Shown here: positions 51,523 through 59,977 of the stretch, piece after piece
How positions within the stretch are numbered: position 1 is the first letter of the stretch
How the letters are laid out: each line of letters starts with the position of its first letter
Source of the DNA: Arthrobacter sp. Leaf69
GTDB taxonomy: Bacteria > Actinomycetota > Actinomycetes > Actinomycetales > Micrococcaceae
Length of the DNA: 64,000 nucleotides
NCBI RefSeq assembly: GCF_001422645.1
Contig: NZ_LMLR01000001.1
Span: forward strand, 126,325 to 190,324
Direction: 5' to 3'
Program-made: the position numbers and the translations under genes
Notes under the pieces: generated by a model
What the model was told of the DNA's origin: nothing
The model's database searches: none
The model's input: the letters and a program-made list of their open reading frames with translations, nothing else

Positions 51523-53313
51523 ATGCCTGAGACTCCAAACGGCGTGGTCGGGGCGTGGCTGGCGCAGTTCGATGAGGCGCTGCGCAGCCACAACACAGAC
51601 GACGTGCTTGAGCTTTTCGACGACGATTCGTACTGGCGCGACTTCGTCTCCTTCACCTGGAACCTCAAAACCCTTGAGGGCAAAGAGGACATCCGGCGCA
51701 TGCTGGATGCGACCCTGGACGACGTACAGCCCAGCAACTGGACCCTGGCCGAGGACGCCACCGGGGATGCCGCCAACACCGAGGCCTGGGTCAATTTCGA
51801 GACCGCCCAGGCCCGGGGCTACGCCCACCTGCGGCTCCGGAACGGCAAGTGCTGGACCCTGCTCACCACGATGCAGGAGCTCAAGGGCTTCGAAGAAAAG
51901 AAGGGAGCCAACCGCGAGAAAGGGGTCGCCCACCAGATCACCAAGGGCCGCAAGTCGTGGCTGGAGCTGAAGGAAGAGCAGGAAGCCCGCCTGGGCTACG
52001 AAGACCAGCCGTACACCGTCATCATTGGCGGCGGCCAGGGCGGGATCGGGCTCGGCGCGCGGTTGCGCCGGCTCGGCGTGCCCACCATCATCATCGAGAA
52101 GAACGACCGCCCGGGCGACTCCTGGCGCAACCGCTACAAGTCCCTGCACCTCCACGACCCCGTCTGGTACGACCACCTGCCCTACATCAAGTTCCCCGAC
52201 GACTGGCCGGTGTTCGCGGCCAAGGACAAGATCGGCGACTGGCTGGAGAACTACACGCGGATCATGGAGCTGAATTACTGGTCCAAGACCGAATGCACCA
52301 ATGCGCGTTTCGACGAAGCGTCCCAGGAGTGGTTGGTGGAGGTAGTGCGCGACGGCGAACCGGTCACCTTGCGCCCCAAGCAGCTCGTTTTCGCCCTGGG
52401 CGTCTCGGGGTATCCCAGCGTTCCAGCGTTCGACGGCGCCGAATCCTTCCTGGGGGAGCAGTACCACTCGTCCAAGCACCCGGGCGGCGGAGACTGGACC
52501 GGGAAGAAGGCCGTGGTCATCGGCTCCAACAACTCGGCCCACGATATCTGTGCCGATCTCTGGGAACACGGCGCAGACGTCACCATGGTCCAGCGGTCCT
52601 CCACGCACATCGCGCGCAGCGAATCCCTCATGGACCTTGCCCTCGGCGGACTGTACTCCGAGGAAGCGTTGGCCAACGGGGTCACCACGGAGAAAGCCGA
52701 CCTGCTGTTCGCGTCCCTGCCGTACCGGATCCTGCCCGAAGCCCAGATCCCGGTCTATGCGGAGATGGCCGAGCGCGACGCCGAGTTCTACTCCCAGCTG
52801 GAGGCCGCCGGCTTCGAACTGGACTTCGGCGTTGACGGCTCCGGACTGTTCCTCAAGTACCTGCGGCGCGGCTCCGGCTACTACATCGACGTCGGCGCCT
52901 CGCAGCTGATCATCGACGGCCGGGTCAAGCTCGCCAGCGGTGAGGTCGGCAAGATCAGCGGGAACGCCGTCGTGATGGCTAACGGAATGGAGCTGGAGGC
53001 GGACGCCATCATCTACGCCACCGGCTACGGGTCAATGAACGGCTGGCTGGCCGATCTGGTCTCACCCGAGGTGGCCGACGCCGTCGGGAAGTGCTGGGGC
53101 TTCGGTTCCGATACTCCCAAGGACCCGGGGCCGTGGGAAGGCGAACTTCGCAACATGTGGAAGCCCACCAACGTGGACAACCTGTGGATTCACGGCGGCA
53201 ACCTGCACCAAAGCCGCCACTACTCCAACTATCTGGCGCTGCAGCTCAAGGCCAGGATGGAAGGGCTGCCGACACCGGTTTTCGAACGTCAGCCAACGCA
53301 CCACACGCGCTGA
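51523..53313 (+). CDS. Flavin-containing monooxygenase with N-terminal SnoaL/NTF2-like domain
   Basis: A 596-residue FAD/NADPH oxygenase. Residues about 8-130 are an NTF2/SnoaL-like domain (LAQFDEALRSHNTDDVLELF). The FAD motif is VIIGGGQGGIGLGARL (near 165-180). The FMO/Baeyer-Villiger fingerprint FxGxxxHxxx appears as FLGEQYHSSK, and the NADPH motif is VVIGSNNSAHDICADLW. The ATATG-type site IIYATGYGSM is near the C-terminus. ATG at 51523 follows AAAGAGG; the in-frame ATG at 51475 lacks a site. With an alcohol dehydrogenase and an ene-reductase it probably attacks a ketone or similar ring or chain compound. Confidence 0.88.
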   Translation: MPETPNGVVGAWLAQFDEALRSHNTDDVLELFDDDSYWRDFVSFTWNLKTLEGKEDIRRMLDATLDDVQPSNWTLAEDATGDAANTEAWVNFETAQARGYAHLRLRNGKCWTLLTTMQELKGFEEKKGANREKGVAHQITKGRKSWLELKEEQEARLGYEDQPYTVIIGGGQGGIGLGARLRRLGVPTIIIEKNDRPGDSWRNRYKSLHLHDPVWYDHLPYIKFPDDWPVFAAKDKIGDWLENYTRIMELNYWSKTECTNARFDEASQEWLVEVVRDGEPVTLRPKQLVFALGVSGYPSVPAFDGAESFLGEQYHSSKHPGGGDWTGKKAVVIGSNNSAHDICADLWEHGADVTMVQRSSTHIARSESLMDLALGGLYSEEALANGVTTEKADLLFASLPYRILPEAQIPVYAEMAERDAEFYSQLEAAGFELDFGVDGSGLFLKYLRRGSGYYIDVGASQLIIDGRVKLASGEVGKISGNAVVMANGMELEADAIIYATGYGSMNGWLADLVSPEVADAVGKCWGFGSDTPKDPGPWEGELRNMWKPTNVDNLWIHGGNLHQSRHYSNYLALQLKARMEGLPTPVFERQPTHHTR

Positions 53314-53393
53314 CCCGGACGGGCCGTGACAATGACAGCCCCGGGAACCACACTGGGGTTGACGGCCACTTTCCCTGACTATCCAACGACCCG

Positions 53394-53425
53394 CCGTGGA
53401 TGCGCCTGACCGGGCGCATCCACGG
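53394..53425 (+). terminator. Intercistronic hairpin between the monooxygenase and dehydrogenase genes
   Basis: CCGTGGATGCGCC (53394-53406) pairs perfectly with GGCGCATCCACGG (53413-53425) around a six-base loop. It starts 81 bp after the monooxygenase stop and precedes the AAGGA site of the dehydrogenase. It may lower downstream expression or stabilise the upstream mRNA. Confidence 0.72.
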
Positions 53426-53449
53426 CCCGTAACGCGAAGGAAAAACACC

Positions 53450-54505
53450 ATGAAAGCAGCACGATTCCACGCCCGTGAGGACCTCCGGATCGAAGACGTT
53501 CAGGAGCCCGAGCTGCGCCCCGGAACGGTGAAAATCGCCGTCGCCTGGTGCGGGATCTGCGGCACGGACCTCCACGAGTTCCTGGAGGGGCCCATCTTCA
53601 CCCCGCCGCCCGGAAGCCCCCACGTGCTGTCGCATGAGGCCGCCCCCGTCACCCTGGGGCACGAATTCTCCGGCACTGTCGAGGAACTGGGCGAGGGCGT
53701 GACCGGGCTCGCCGTCGGGGACAGCGTTGTGGTGGAGCCCTATATTGTCTGCAATGAGTGCGGCCCGTGCCTCAGCGGTCACTACAACCTGTGCACCAAG
53801 CTGGGCTTCATTGGCTTGGCCGGCGGCGGCGGGGGCCTGAGTGAGAAAGTCGTCGTCGACACCCGGTGGGTCCACCCCGTCGGCGACATCCCGCTGGACG
53901 AAGCCGCCCTCATCGAACCCCTCGCGGTGGCCTACCACGCCGTCGGCCGGAGCGACGTCAAAGCCGGCGACGTCGCCGTCGTCGGCGGTGCGGGACCCAT
54001 CGGTCTGCTGACCGCAGCAGTCCTCAAGGGCCTCGGCGTCACCACGATCGTCACCGAGCTGTCGGCGGCCCGGAAGGACAAGGCGGTTTCCTCGGGAGTC
54101 GCGGACCATGTTCTGGATCCGAGCTCCGACGACGTCAAGGCGCGGGTGCTGGAGCTGACTGAGGGCGCGGGGGCAGATGCAGCGTTTGAATGTGCCGGTG
54201 TGAATGCCGTGCTGGACACCATGCTCGACGTCGTGAAACCGGCCGGCGTCGTCGTTAACGTCTCGATCTGGGGACACCCGGCCACCGTGGACATGCAGAA
54301 GGTCGTCCTGAAGGAGATCGACCTCCGCGGCACCATCGCCTACTGCGGTGATCACGCGGCCGCGATCAAGCTCGTCCAGGAGGGCAAAGTCGATCTGAAG
54401 CCCTTCATCACGGGACGAATCGCCCTGGACGATCTCGTGGACAAGGGCTTCGACACCCTGATCCACCACAACGACACCGCGGTCAAGATTATCGTCCACC
54501 CGTAG
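53450..54505 (+). CDS. 2,3-butanediol dehydrogenase-like zinc alcohol dehydrogenase
   Basis: A 351-residue medium-chain dehydrogenase. The catalytic zinc ligands are Cys37 in CGICGTDLHEF and the GHE pair in LGHEFSGTVEEL; the structural zinc loop is CNECGPCLSGHYNLC. The NAD site is VVGGAGPIGLLTAAVL. The FLEGPIFTPPPGSPHVLS insert is characteristic of butanediol dehydrogenases. AAGGAA precedes ATG at 53450. It likely oxidises a vicinal diol or secondary alcohol to the ketone used by the monooxygenase. Confidence 0.9.
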   Translation: MKAARFHAREDLRIEDVQEPELRPGTVKIAVAWCGICGTDLHEFLEGPIFTPPPGSPHVLSHEAAPVTLGHEFSGTVEELGEGVTGLAVGDSVVVEPYIVCNECGPCLSGHYNLCTKLGFIGLAGGGGGLSEKVVVDTRWVHPVGDIPLDEAALIEPLAVAYHAVGRSDVKAGDVAVVGGAGPIGLLTAAVLKGLGVTTIVTELSAARKDKAVSSGVADHVLDPSSDDVKARVLELTEGAGADAAFECAGVNAVLDTMLDVVKPAGVVVNVSIWGHPATVDMQKVVLKEIDLRGTIAYCGDHAAAIKLVQEGKVDLKPFITGRIALDDLVDKGFDTLIHHNDTAVKIIVHP

Positions 54506-54587
54506 TGATCCGAGTCTCAGATGGAATAGTTGCAGGCGCCGGGCAGTTGCCGCCAGTGAACCCAATCCCTGGTGAAAGGAAATGCGC

Positions 54588-55658
54588 ATGCTGTTTTCCC
54601 CGATGACTCTCGGCGAGCTGGAACTGCCCAACCGACTGGTGATGGCGCCGCTGACGCGCGTCCGCTCCGGCAAGGAAGGCATCCCCGGTCCTCTGCTGGT
54701 CGAGCACTATCGGCAGCGGGCGTCCCTCGGCCTGATCGTCAGCGAGGGCACGTACCCCAGCCGCGCCGGCCGGGGATTCCCCGGCCAGCCGGGCCTGGTG
54801 ACCGAGGAGCAGCTCCAGGGCTGGTCGGAGGTTACGGCAGCGGTGCACGCCGAGGGCGGCCGGATCTTCGCCCAGGTGATGCACGCCGGACGCGTCACGC
54901 ATGAAGACACGAACGGCGGCCACGAAGTTGTTGCGCCCAGCGCCATCGCGATCGGCGGCCTGACCCGCACTTACGAGGGCAAGAAGCCGTTCCCCGTTCC
55001 CCGCGCCCTGTCCACCACGGAGCTTCCGAGCATCGTCCAGGAATTCGTCACCGCGTCCCGCAACGCGATCCGTGCAGGGTTCGACGGCGTCGAGCTGCAC
55101 TCCGCCAACGGCTACTTGCTGCACGAATTCCTGTCGCCGTCTGCCAACCACCGCGAGGACGTTTACGGCGGCTCGCCCGCAAACCGTGCACGCTTCGTGA
55201 TTGAAGTGGCACAGGCCGTCGCGGACGCCATCGGTGCGGACCGGGTGGGCATCAGGATCTCGCCGGAACACAACGTCCAGGGAGCTCTTGAGGTCGACGC
55301 GGCTGACGTCAATGAGACCTACACTGCCCTGGTGGATGCCTTGGCTCCCCTGAAGCTCGCCTACCTGAGCGTGCTGCACAAGGAACCCACCAGCGAGCTG
55401 GTGCAGGATCTGCGCGCCCGCTTCGGCGGCACCTTCCTGCTGAACTCGGGCTTCGGCGTCATCACCACCCGCGAGGAGGCCGTAGCCATAATCGAGGATG
55501 GCCACGCTGACGCCGTCGTCGTCGGCCGCCCCGCGATCGCGAACCCGGACCTGGTCCGCCGCTGGCGCGAAGGACTTCCGACCAACGAGCCGGACCCGTC
55601 CACCTTCTACACCGACGGCGCCGAGGGCTACACGGACTACCCGGCGTACCAGAACTAA
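54588..55658 (+). CDS. Old yellow enzyme family alkene reductase
   Basis: A 356-residue FMN-dependent TIM barrel that reduces activated C=C bonds of enones. Features are the start LFSPMTLGELELPNRLVMAPLTR, then QVMHAGRVTH, the active-site loop AGFDGVELHSANGYLLHEFL, GIRISPEHNVQG and VVVGRPAIANPDL, the NemA/XenB layout. GAAAGGA lies seven bases before the ATG at 54588, making this the better start than ATG 54582. It closes the catabolic operon; the repeat-rich gap follows. Confidence 0.92.
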   Translation: MLFSPMTLGELELPNRLVMAPLTRVRSGKEGIPGPLLVEHYRQRASLGLIVSEGTYPSRAGRGFPGQPGLVTEEQLQGWSEVTAAVHAEGGRIFAQVMHAGRVTHEDTNGGHEVVAPSAIAIGGLTRTYEGKKPFPVPRALSTTELPSIVQEFVTASRNAIRAGFDGVELHSANGYLLHEFLSPSANHREDVYGGSPANRARFVIEVAQAVADAIGADRVGIRISPEHNVQGALEVDAADVNETYTALVDALAPLKLAYLSVLHKEPTSELVQDLRARFGGTFLLNSGFGVITTREEAVAIIEDGHADAVVVGRPAIANPDLVRRWREGLPTNEPDPSTFYTDGAEGYTDYPAYQN

Positions 55659-55688
55659 GGCGCACGCAGCCAGCATCGCGCGCGCCGC

Positions 55689-55895
55689 TGGACATGTCCC
55701 GCTCTGGTCACGACCAATGGACATGTCCCGCGGCAGCCAGGCTAACCGTTGGACATGTCCCGCGTAACCCACCAACAGTGGGCAGAATGCCATTCTGCCC
55801 ACTGTTGGTGCTTAAGGCTGGGCATGTCCCGCGGCGACGTGGTTGAAGAGTGGACATGTCCCGTGTGTACGGGTGTTGCGAATGGGCATGTCCCG
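55689..55895. repeat. Six-copy 13-bp direct repeat array around a large palindrome
   Basis: TGGACATGTCCCG (or TGGGCATGTCCCG) occurs at 55689, 55718, 55750, 55819, 55851 and 55883, all in the same direction. Steps are 29, 32, 69, 32 and 32 bp. Three copies lie on each side of the palindrome at 55770-55810, with 7 and 8 bp between it and the nearest copies. Most copies also contain the dyad GGACATGTCC. The whole 55659-55961 gap has no believable gene. Confidence 0.9.
55770..55810. terminator. 41-nt near-perfect palindrome in the repeat array
   Basis: Two 20-bp arms (55770-55789 and 55791-55810) are exact reverse complements around one central C. The left arm begins CACCAACAGTGGG. It sits between convergent genes and would make a bidirectional terminator-like hairpin, or extrude as a cruciform. 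Its place at the centre of six repeats suggests it may have a further role. Confidence 0.75.
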
Positions 55896-55961
55896 ACATA
55901 TTGCCGATCCTTTGCCAGGAATTGACGCCGTAGGGTGACCCGTTCCTGATGTCACTTCATT

Positions 55962-56465
55962 TCAAGGGTGCGGAATGTCCCCAAGAGTCATTATTTGCCC
56001 GTCGACATCTACACGAATGAAGCCGTCGTCTCGTGAGGGGCCGTCATAGTTCCAACCGAAGATAATCAGTGCCTCAGCAGCCACCAAGAGAAGTCTGCCT
56101 CTCGTCTCCTCATCAGGAAATTCGTATGACTCAATTTTCCCGAGGAGTTTGGCGGTGGGGCTAACCCCAAAGCTGTCAAAGCGCCGGAGAATGTACATTT
56201 TGCCGCTTTCAGGATCTGTCAGCTGATCGCCGGTGACCTCAAAGGGAATGACCGCCTCGCCGACAGTCAGCTTAAAGGCGCCTCCGGGGCGATTTGCCAG
56301 ACCAGCGACCCTTTGCAGCCTGATCGTTCGTTCCGGGTCGCCAACATACCGGCTGCCGAGGAGTGGATCCTTGGACTCGAGTTGATAAATACCAAACACT
56401 GTTCCTCGTCTCACGGAAAGTTCGTTAGGGGGAGTTACACGCCGCCCTGTGATGGGCCAGGGCAC
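55962..56465 (-). CDS. Hypothetical protein of unusual base composition
   Basis: A 167-residue soluble protein of no recognised family, from a GTG at 56465. Visible stretches are GTVFGIYQLESKDPLLGSRY, PGGAFKLTVGEAVIPFEVTG and RGRLLLVAAEALIIFGWNYD. It has no signal peptide or membrane segment. The DNA is clearly richer in A+T than the neighbours, and it borders the repeat array, which suggests acquisition by transfer. The following 56466-56711 gap holds no gene I can support. Confidence 0.6.
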   Translation of the reverse strand: MPWPITGRRVTPPNELSVRRGTVFGIYQLESKDPLLGSRYVGDPERTIRLQRVAGLANRPGGAFKLTVGEAVIPFEVTGDQLTDPESGKMYILRRFDSFGVSPTAKLLGKIESYEFPDEETRGRLLLVAAEALIIFGWNYDGPSRDDGFIRVDVDGQIMTLGDIPHP

Positions 56466-56699
56466 GCTGCGGGACTAGCGACCCTTTAGCTCTGCTTGTG
56501 CCTGCTGTGGATTGTACTTTCAGGGCGGGAAATTATTCGTAGGCCTCGGCGGCAGCTCCGAATTGTGGATTGGCAGTGTGTGACACTAAATCCAGCAATT
56601 GGTTTTAGCCATACCGTCACCGCGGGTTGGCCGAGAGGCCACAACACCCCCGATCCGGCCTCAAAAGCACCGTAAAGACCCATGCAACGGCCGGTCCTA

Positions 56700-56711
56700 T
56701 AGGATTTGACC
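56700..56711 (+). promoter_or_regulatory. Leaderless-type -10 element before the GntR/FCD gene
   Basis: TAGGAT (56700-56705) ends exactly six bases before the ATG at 56712. The same spacing of a TANNNT box to the start codon is found at 22873, 26681, 43288, 58307, 60713 and, on the minus strand, at 58242-58247. Confidence 0.6.
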
Positions 56712-57422
56712 ATGCAACCAGCTTCGTCCGGGAGCGGGCCTGAGATCCGCCCCGCAGGCCGTCCCGTCAGCCGCCAGGTCCTCGCCGACCACGTGTATGA
56801 GGAACTCCTGGCGTCGCTGATGGACGGGAGGCTCGAGCCCGGGGCCGCGGTGAGCATCGACGGAACCGCCCGGGAGCTCGATGTTTCCCCGACGCCGGTC
56901 CGCGAAGCGCTTGCCAGGCTGGAACACACCGGTATGGTCCGCCGCGTGGCGCTCAAGGGGTACCGGGTTGCTCCCATGTTCACCAGGGAAGACTTCTCTG
57001 AGCTCATGGAGGCACGCCTAGCGATTGAGCCCGTCAATGCCCGCCTCGCCTGCGGCCGGTTGACGCCAGGGCGGCTCGCTGAACTGGGGCAGGCGGTTGC
57101 TGACCTCAAAACCGCGCCGCGAGGTCCGTCATTTGCCGAGTACCGCGACTATCTGGAAGCGGACGAGAGGTTCCACCGGCTGATAGCGGAATTTACCGGC
57201 AACCAGTTCATGGTCGCCGCCTATGGGGCCCTCGGTGGGCAAGTTCAGCGTTTCCGCCTCTTCGGGGGCGTGGGCATCACCGACGCTGAAAATGCCATCG
57301 CCGAGCACCAGGCCGTCCTGGACGCTTTCGTGTCCGGTGACCCGGAGAAAGCCTCGCTTGCGATGGCGGATCACGTGCAAAAGGTGCGTGGCCGCGCCAT
57401 CGCCGACGCCCCGGCCGGCTGA
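56712..57422 (+). CDS. GntR-family regulator with FCD domain
   Basis: A 236-residue regulator. The winged helix has [20 protein letters not shown], then [20 protein letters not shown] and [11 protein letters not shown]. The FCD domain has [17 protein letters not shown], the metal-site helix [15 protein letters not shown] and a C-terminal H in [19 protein letters not shown]. It stands alone, with no enzyme gene adjacent on its strand, so its targets are elsewhere. Its 3' end is overlapped on the other strand by an extended DUF6480-type frame. Confidence 0.87.
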   Translation: MQPASSGSGPEIRPAGRPVSRQVLADHVYEELLASLMDGRLEPGAAVSIDGTARELDVSPTPVREALARLEHTGMVRRVALKGYRVAPMFTREDFSELMEARLAIEPVNARLACGRLTPGRLAELGQAVADLKTAPRGPSFAEYRDYLEADERFHRLIAEFTGNQFMVAAYGALGGQVQRFRLFGGVGITDAENAIAEHQAVLDAFVSGDPEKASLAMADHVQKVRGRAIADAPAG

Positions 57423-57768
57423 TCCAGGCTGATTCCGAGCTGAATTGAGCCTGATCCTGCCCTGATTCCGGCCGAGTTATCGTCCGTCTGACGCTCAAAC
57501 CTTCCCTAATCGAACCCGCGACCTTTCCCTCCCGCGAGTTCAGGATCCCAACGATGTAACCGACAAAAAAGAGAAGCACCAAAAGGACCACCAGGGCGAT
57601 CATCACGATCCAGAGGTATTGGACGAAGCCCCGGTCCTCCCGGAGTCGCGGCCCCTGCGGTCCCGTCGAGGTCCCCTCCGCCGGCGGTGTCTCACCGGGA
57701 GGCACGCCGCCGCCCGGCTCCAAACCGGTGAGGTTGTTCTCCAGCGGATCCGGATTCTGGGATGTCAC
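57277..57768 (-). CDS. DUF6480-type small membrane protein with unusual C-terminal extension
   Basis: From the GTG at 57768 (CAGGAG before it) the first 85 residues match the DUF6480 pattern: [20 protein letters not shown], a GETPPAEG linker, then one membrane helix ([20 protein letters not shown]). Members of this family end soon after the helix. Here the frame stays open for about 75 more Arg/Ser/Pro-rich residues and runs antisense into the 3' end of the GntR gene (overlap 57277-57422). A lost stop or a frameshift is likely; the tail has no natural look. Function unknown. Confidence 0.65.
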   Translation of the reverse strand: MTSQNPDPLENNLTGLEPGGGVPPGETPPAEGTSTGPQGPRLREDRGFVQYLWIVMIALVVLLVLLFFVGYIVGILNSREGKVAGSIREGLSVRRTITRPESGQDQAQFSSESAWISRPGRRRWRGHAPFARDPPSQARLSPGHRTRKRPGRPGARRWHFQRR

Positions 57769-57794
57769 GGTATGCTCCTGTCCCGGCCGGTCCG

Positions 57795-58235
57795 CTACTG
57801 CGACGCCCGTGAGTCGAGGGCTTTCTGGATTCCGGCCATCGCGGGGTCTGCCAGGGACTGGAAGGCCGGTTTCATAAATGGTTCGGCGACCTTGAGCAAC
57901 CCCTTGAGGGTGAATTCGGCCGTGTACTTGACGAGGCAACCGGCATCCGCCGGCGTCACCTCGATCGTGTCCACCGAAACGACGGACTTGTTCTCCCCGC
58001 GCAGCTTGATATGCCGGGAGCTCAGTTCCAGCACTTTGTAGGTCAGTGCCTGGCGCTTGCCGCGGAACTCGGCTTCGGCATGGTATTCGTGGCCCACGGC
58101 AACCGGGCCGGCGGATAATTTGTTGACGACGGGGGTCCCGGGATCCCATTCCGGCGTGTGTTCAAATGCCGACAGGTAGTCAAACGCCGTTTTGGCATCA
58201 AGGGACGAGCGGACCGAGCGTTCTATGGTTATCAC
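57795..58235 (-). CDS. SRPBCC family protein
   Basis: A 146-residue helix-grip protein: [20 protein letters not shown], then [10 protein letters not shown] and [20 protein letters not shown]. The C-terminal helix is [23 protein letters not shown] start at 58235 is preceded by TACGCT ending six bases before it, so it is likely leaderless. It is divergent from a GNAT gene 83 bp away and 26 bp upstream of the DUF6480-type gene on its strand, possibly one operon. Ligand unknown. Confidence 0.85.
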   Translation of the reverse strand: MITIERSVRSSLDAKTAFDYLSAFEHTPEWDPGTPVVNKLSAGPVAVGHEYHAEAEFRGKRQALTYKVLELSSRHIKLRGENKSVVSVDTIEVTPADAGCLVKYTAEFTLKGLLKVAEPFMKPAFQSLADPAMAGIQKALDSRASQ

Positions 58236-58318
58236 GGCAACAGCGTAGCCAGAACATCGTCGTTAGTCACCGGGGGTCGTATCGCAACCGCAGAAGCGGG
58301 CGCCCTTAGGATGGTGCC

Positions 58319-58927
58319 GTGACTTCGATCAACCCCATCACCCTGAGCGGGAAAAACGTCGTCCTGGAGCCGCTGAGTCCGGACCACCACGACGGCCTGG
58401 TCGAGGCAGCCCAAGATGGCGAACTCTGGAAGCTCTGGTACACCAGCGTGCCCGCACCTGACCAGATGGCCGCCGAGATCGAGCGACGTCTGGCCTTGCA
58501 GCGCAGGGGTTCCATGCTGCCGTTCACCACGCGGCTGCTTGATCCCGCCAGCGGCGAACCGGGCCGGGTCATCGGCATGACCACCTACATGAATATCGAC
58601 GCCGCCACGCCCCGGGTGGAGATCGGCTCCACTTGGAACGCGGCGTCTGCCCATGGCAGCGGCAGCAACCCGGATTCCAAGCTTCTGCTGCTGCGGCACG
58701 CGTTCGAAACGCTGGGCTGCCCCGCCGTCGAGTTCCGCACGCACTGGCTCAACCACCAGTCCCGCGAGGCGATCGCGCGGCTGGGCGCCAAGCAGGACGG
58801 TGTGCTCCGTAGCCACACGCGCAGCAGCGATGGCGCGCTGCGGGACACCGTCGTGTATTCCATCCTGGAACACGAGTGGCCCATGGTCCGCAATGCCCTC
58901 GAATCCAGGCTGGCCAAACGGGGCTAG
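58319..58927 (+). CDS. GNAT family N-acetyltransferase
   Basis: A 202-residue acetyltransferase of the RimJ/RimL type. The order is NVVLEPLSPDHHDGLVEAAQ, GRVIGMTTYMNIDAATPRVE with IGSTWN (the strand near the acetyl-CoA site), KLLLLRHAFETLGCPAVEFR and NHQSREAIARLGAKQDGVLR, the closing motif of this group. TAGGAT (58307-58312) ends six bases before GTG, again a leaderless arrangement. Substrate unknown. Confidence 0.88.
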   Translation: MTSINPITLSGKNVVLEPLSPDHHDGLVEAAQDGELWKLWYTSVPAPDQMAAEIERRLALQRRGSMLPFTTRLLDPASGEPGRVIGMTTYMNIDAATPRVEIGSTWNAASAHGSGSNPDSKLLLLRHAFETLGCPAVEFRTHWLNHQSREAIARLGAKQDGVLRSHTRSSDGALRDTVVYSILEHEWPMVRNALESRLAKRG

Positions 58928-59766
58928 GGTGCCGAGTAGGCGTCGACTTCGCTCAGTGTTTCGAAGTACGCCGCATAGCCTTTGGCATTCGGGTGGAAGT
59001 TGTCGGGACTGCCCGGGTTAGCAAGGTCGAAGTTGATCCACGGGTCGTTGGACGTCGAGTTGATGCCGAGGCCGGCGAAAGCTCCCCGGACGTCGACAAA
59101 ATCTACTTTGGTCTTCCAAGCGGCAGCGGCGATGGATCCGTTGAGACCGTCAGCCAGATCAGTGGCATGGTAGATGAACAGCGACGTCGGATCGGTCCGG
59201 CCGGGCGCGACCGGATCGTAGAGGTAGGGGTAGCCGGTCACCACAACCTTGGCGTTGGGCGCGGCGGCCTGCACGCTCTGAATCATCGCGATCACGTCGC
59301 CGGCGAGTTGTCCGCTGGCGATCATGGCCGTCGCGTCACTGCTGGCTTTGTAACAGCCGGGGGCCGCGGTGGGATCGTACATGGCGGTGACGCACTTCGT
59401 GACGATGTCCCCGAACCCGAGATTGTTGCCCCCGGCGGTGATGGTCACGAGCTCAGTGCTCTTGTTCAGCTGCCGCAACTGGGTGCTCATGACGTCCCTG
59501 GTCGTCTTGCCGCTGCAGGCCGCGTTCGTGACCAGCTTGATGGTCCTGGACGCAGCGGCGAGTTCGGCGTAGGCGTTCTCACTGCGGTAGCAAGCATCCA
59601 GATAGGGACCCGCTCCCTGGCCTGCGGCGTAGGAGTCCCCGAGGGCGATGTACTTGGTCTTGTTCACGGCCTGGGCCGGGGCTGCGGCCAGTCCGAGTGC
59701 CATGGCAAGCGTGGCGAGACCGGCCAGCAAAGCCGTGCGGCGGCGTCGAAGATTCAGAGTTCCCAT
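58924..59766 (-). CDS. Secreted SGNH/GDSL hydrolase
   Basis: A 280-residue exported esterase or lipase. The signal peptide ends at AQA (about residue 33). Block I is IALGDSYAAGQGA with nucleophile Ser45; block III is TITAGGNNLGF; block V has the catalytic Asp-x-x-His in SPDNFHPNAKGY. These match the SGNH family of actinobacteria related to the Streptomyces lipase of the GDS type. ATG at 59766 follows GAGGGG at 7 bases. The end overlaps the convergent GNAT gene by 4 bp. Confidence 0.9.
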   Translation of the reverse strand: MGTLNLRRRRTALLAGLATLAMALGLAAAPAQAVNKTKYIALGDSYAAGQGAGPYLDACYRSENAYAELAAASRTIKLVTNAACSGKTTRDVMSTQLRQLNKSTELVTITAGGNNLGFGDIVTKCVTAMYDPTAAPGCYKASSDATAMIASGQLAGDVIAMIQSVQAAAPNAKVVVTGYPYLYDPVAPGRTDPTSLFIYHATDLADGLNGSIAAAAWKTKVDFVDVRGAFAGLGINSTSNDPWINFDLANPGSPDNFHPNAKGYAAYFETLSEVDAYSAP

Positions 59767-59977
59767 GGTGGTTCCCCTCAATAGCACGCTGGTACAGCGC
59801 CCCGTGCCGTGACGAGGCGTCTGTGGCGGCCGGCGGGCTGAAGAGCCCGGGGGCTACCGGGTTCACCGCCACCCTACGCGGACGCGTGAACCCGCACCAT
59901 ATCCAAAGTCCCGTTGTGGAAATCTTGCGTGAAACCTGCCCGTGGATCGACACCGGGGGGTGTGCTTGACTTTCAGA

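Noticed and set aside
55689..55895. Repeat array as a CRISPR
   Set aside because: Repeats are only 13 bp, spacers are mostly 16-19 bp and interrupted by a palindrome, and no cas genes are present.
55689..55895. Repeat array as multiple-repeat transposon ends (IS21 type)
   Set aside because: All six copies have the same orientation and there is no transposase gene or remnant between them; ends of such elements should be inverted.
55708..55899. Small 63-codon frame inside the repeat array
   Set aside because: Its translation only reflects the DNA repeats (RGTCP recurring); no start context or homology pattern.
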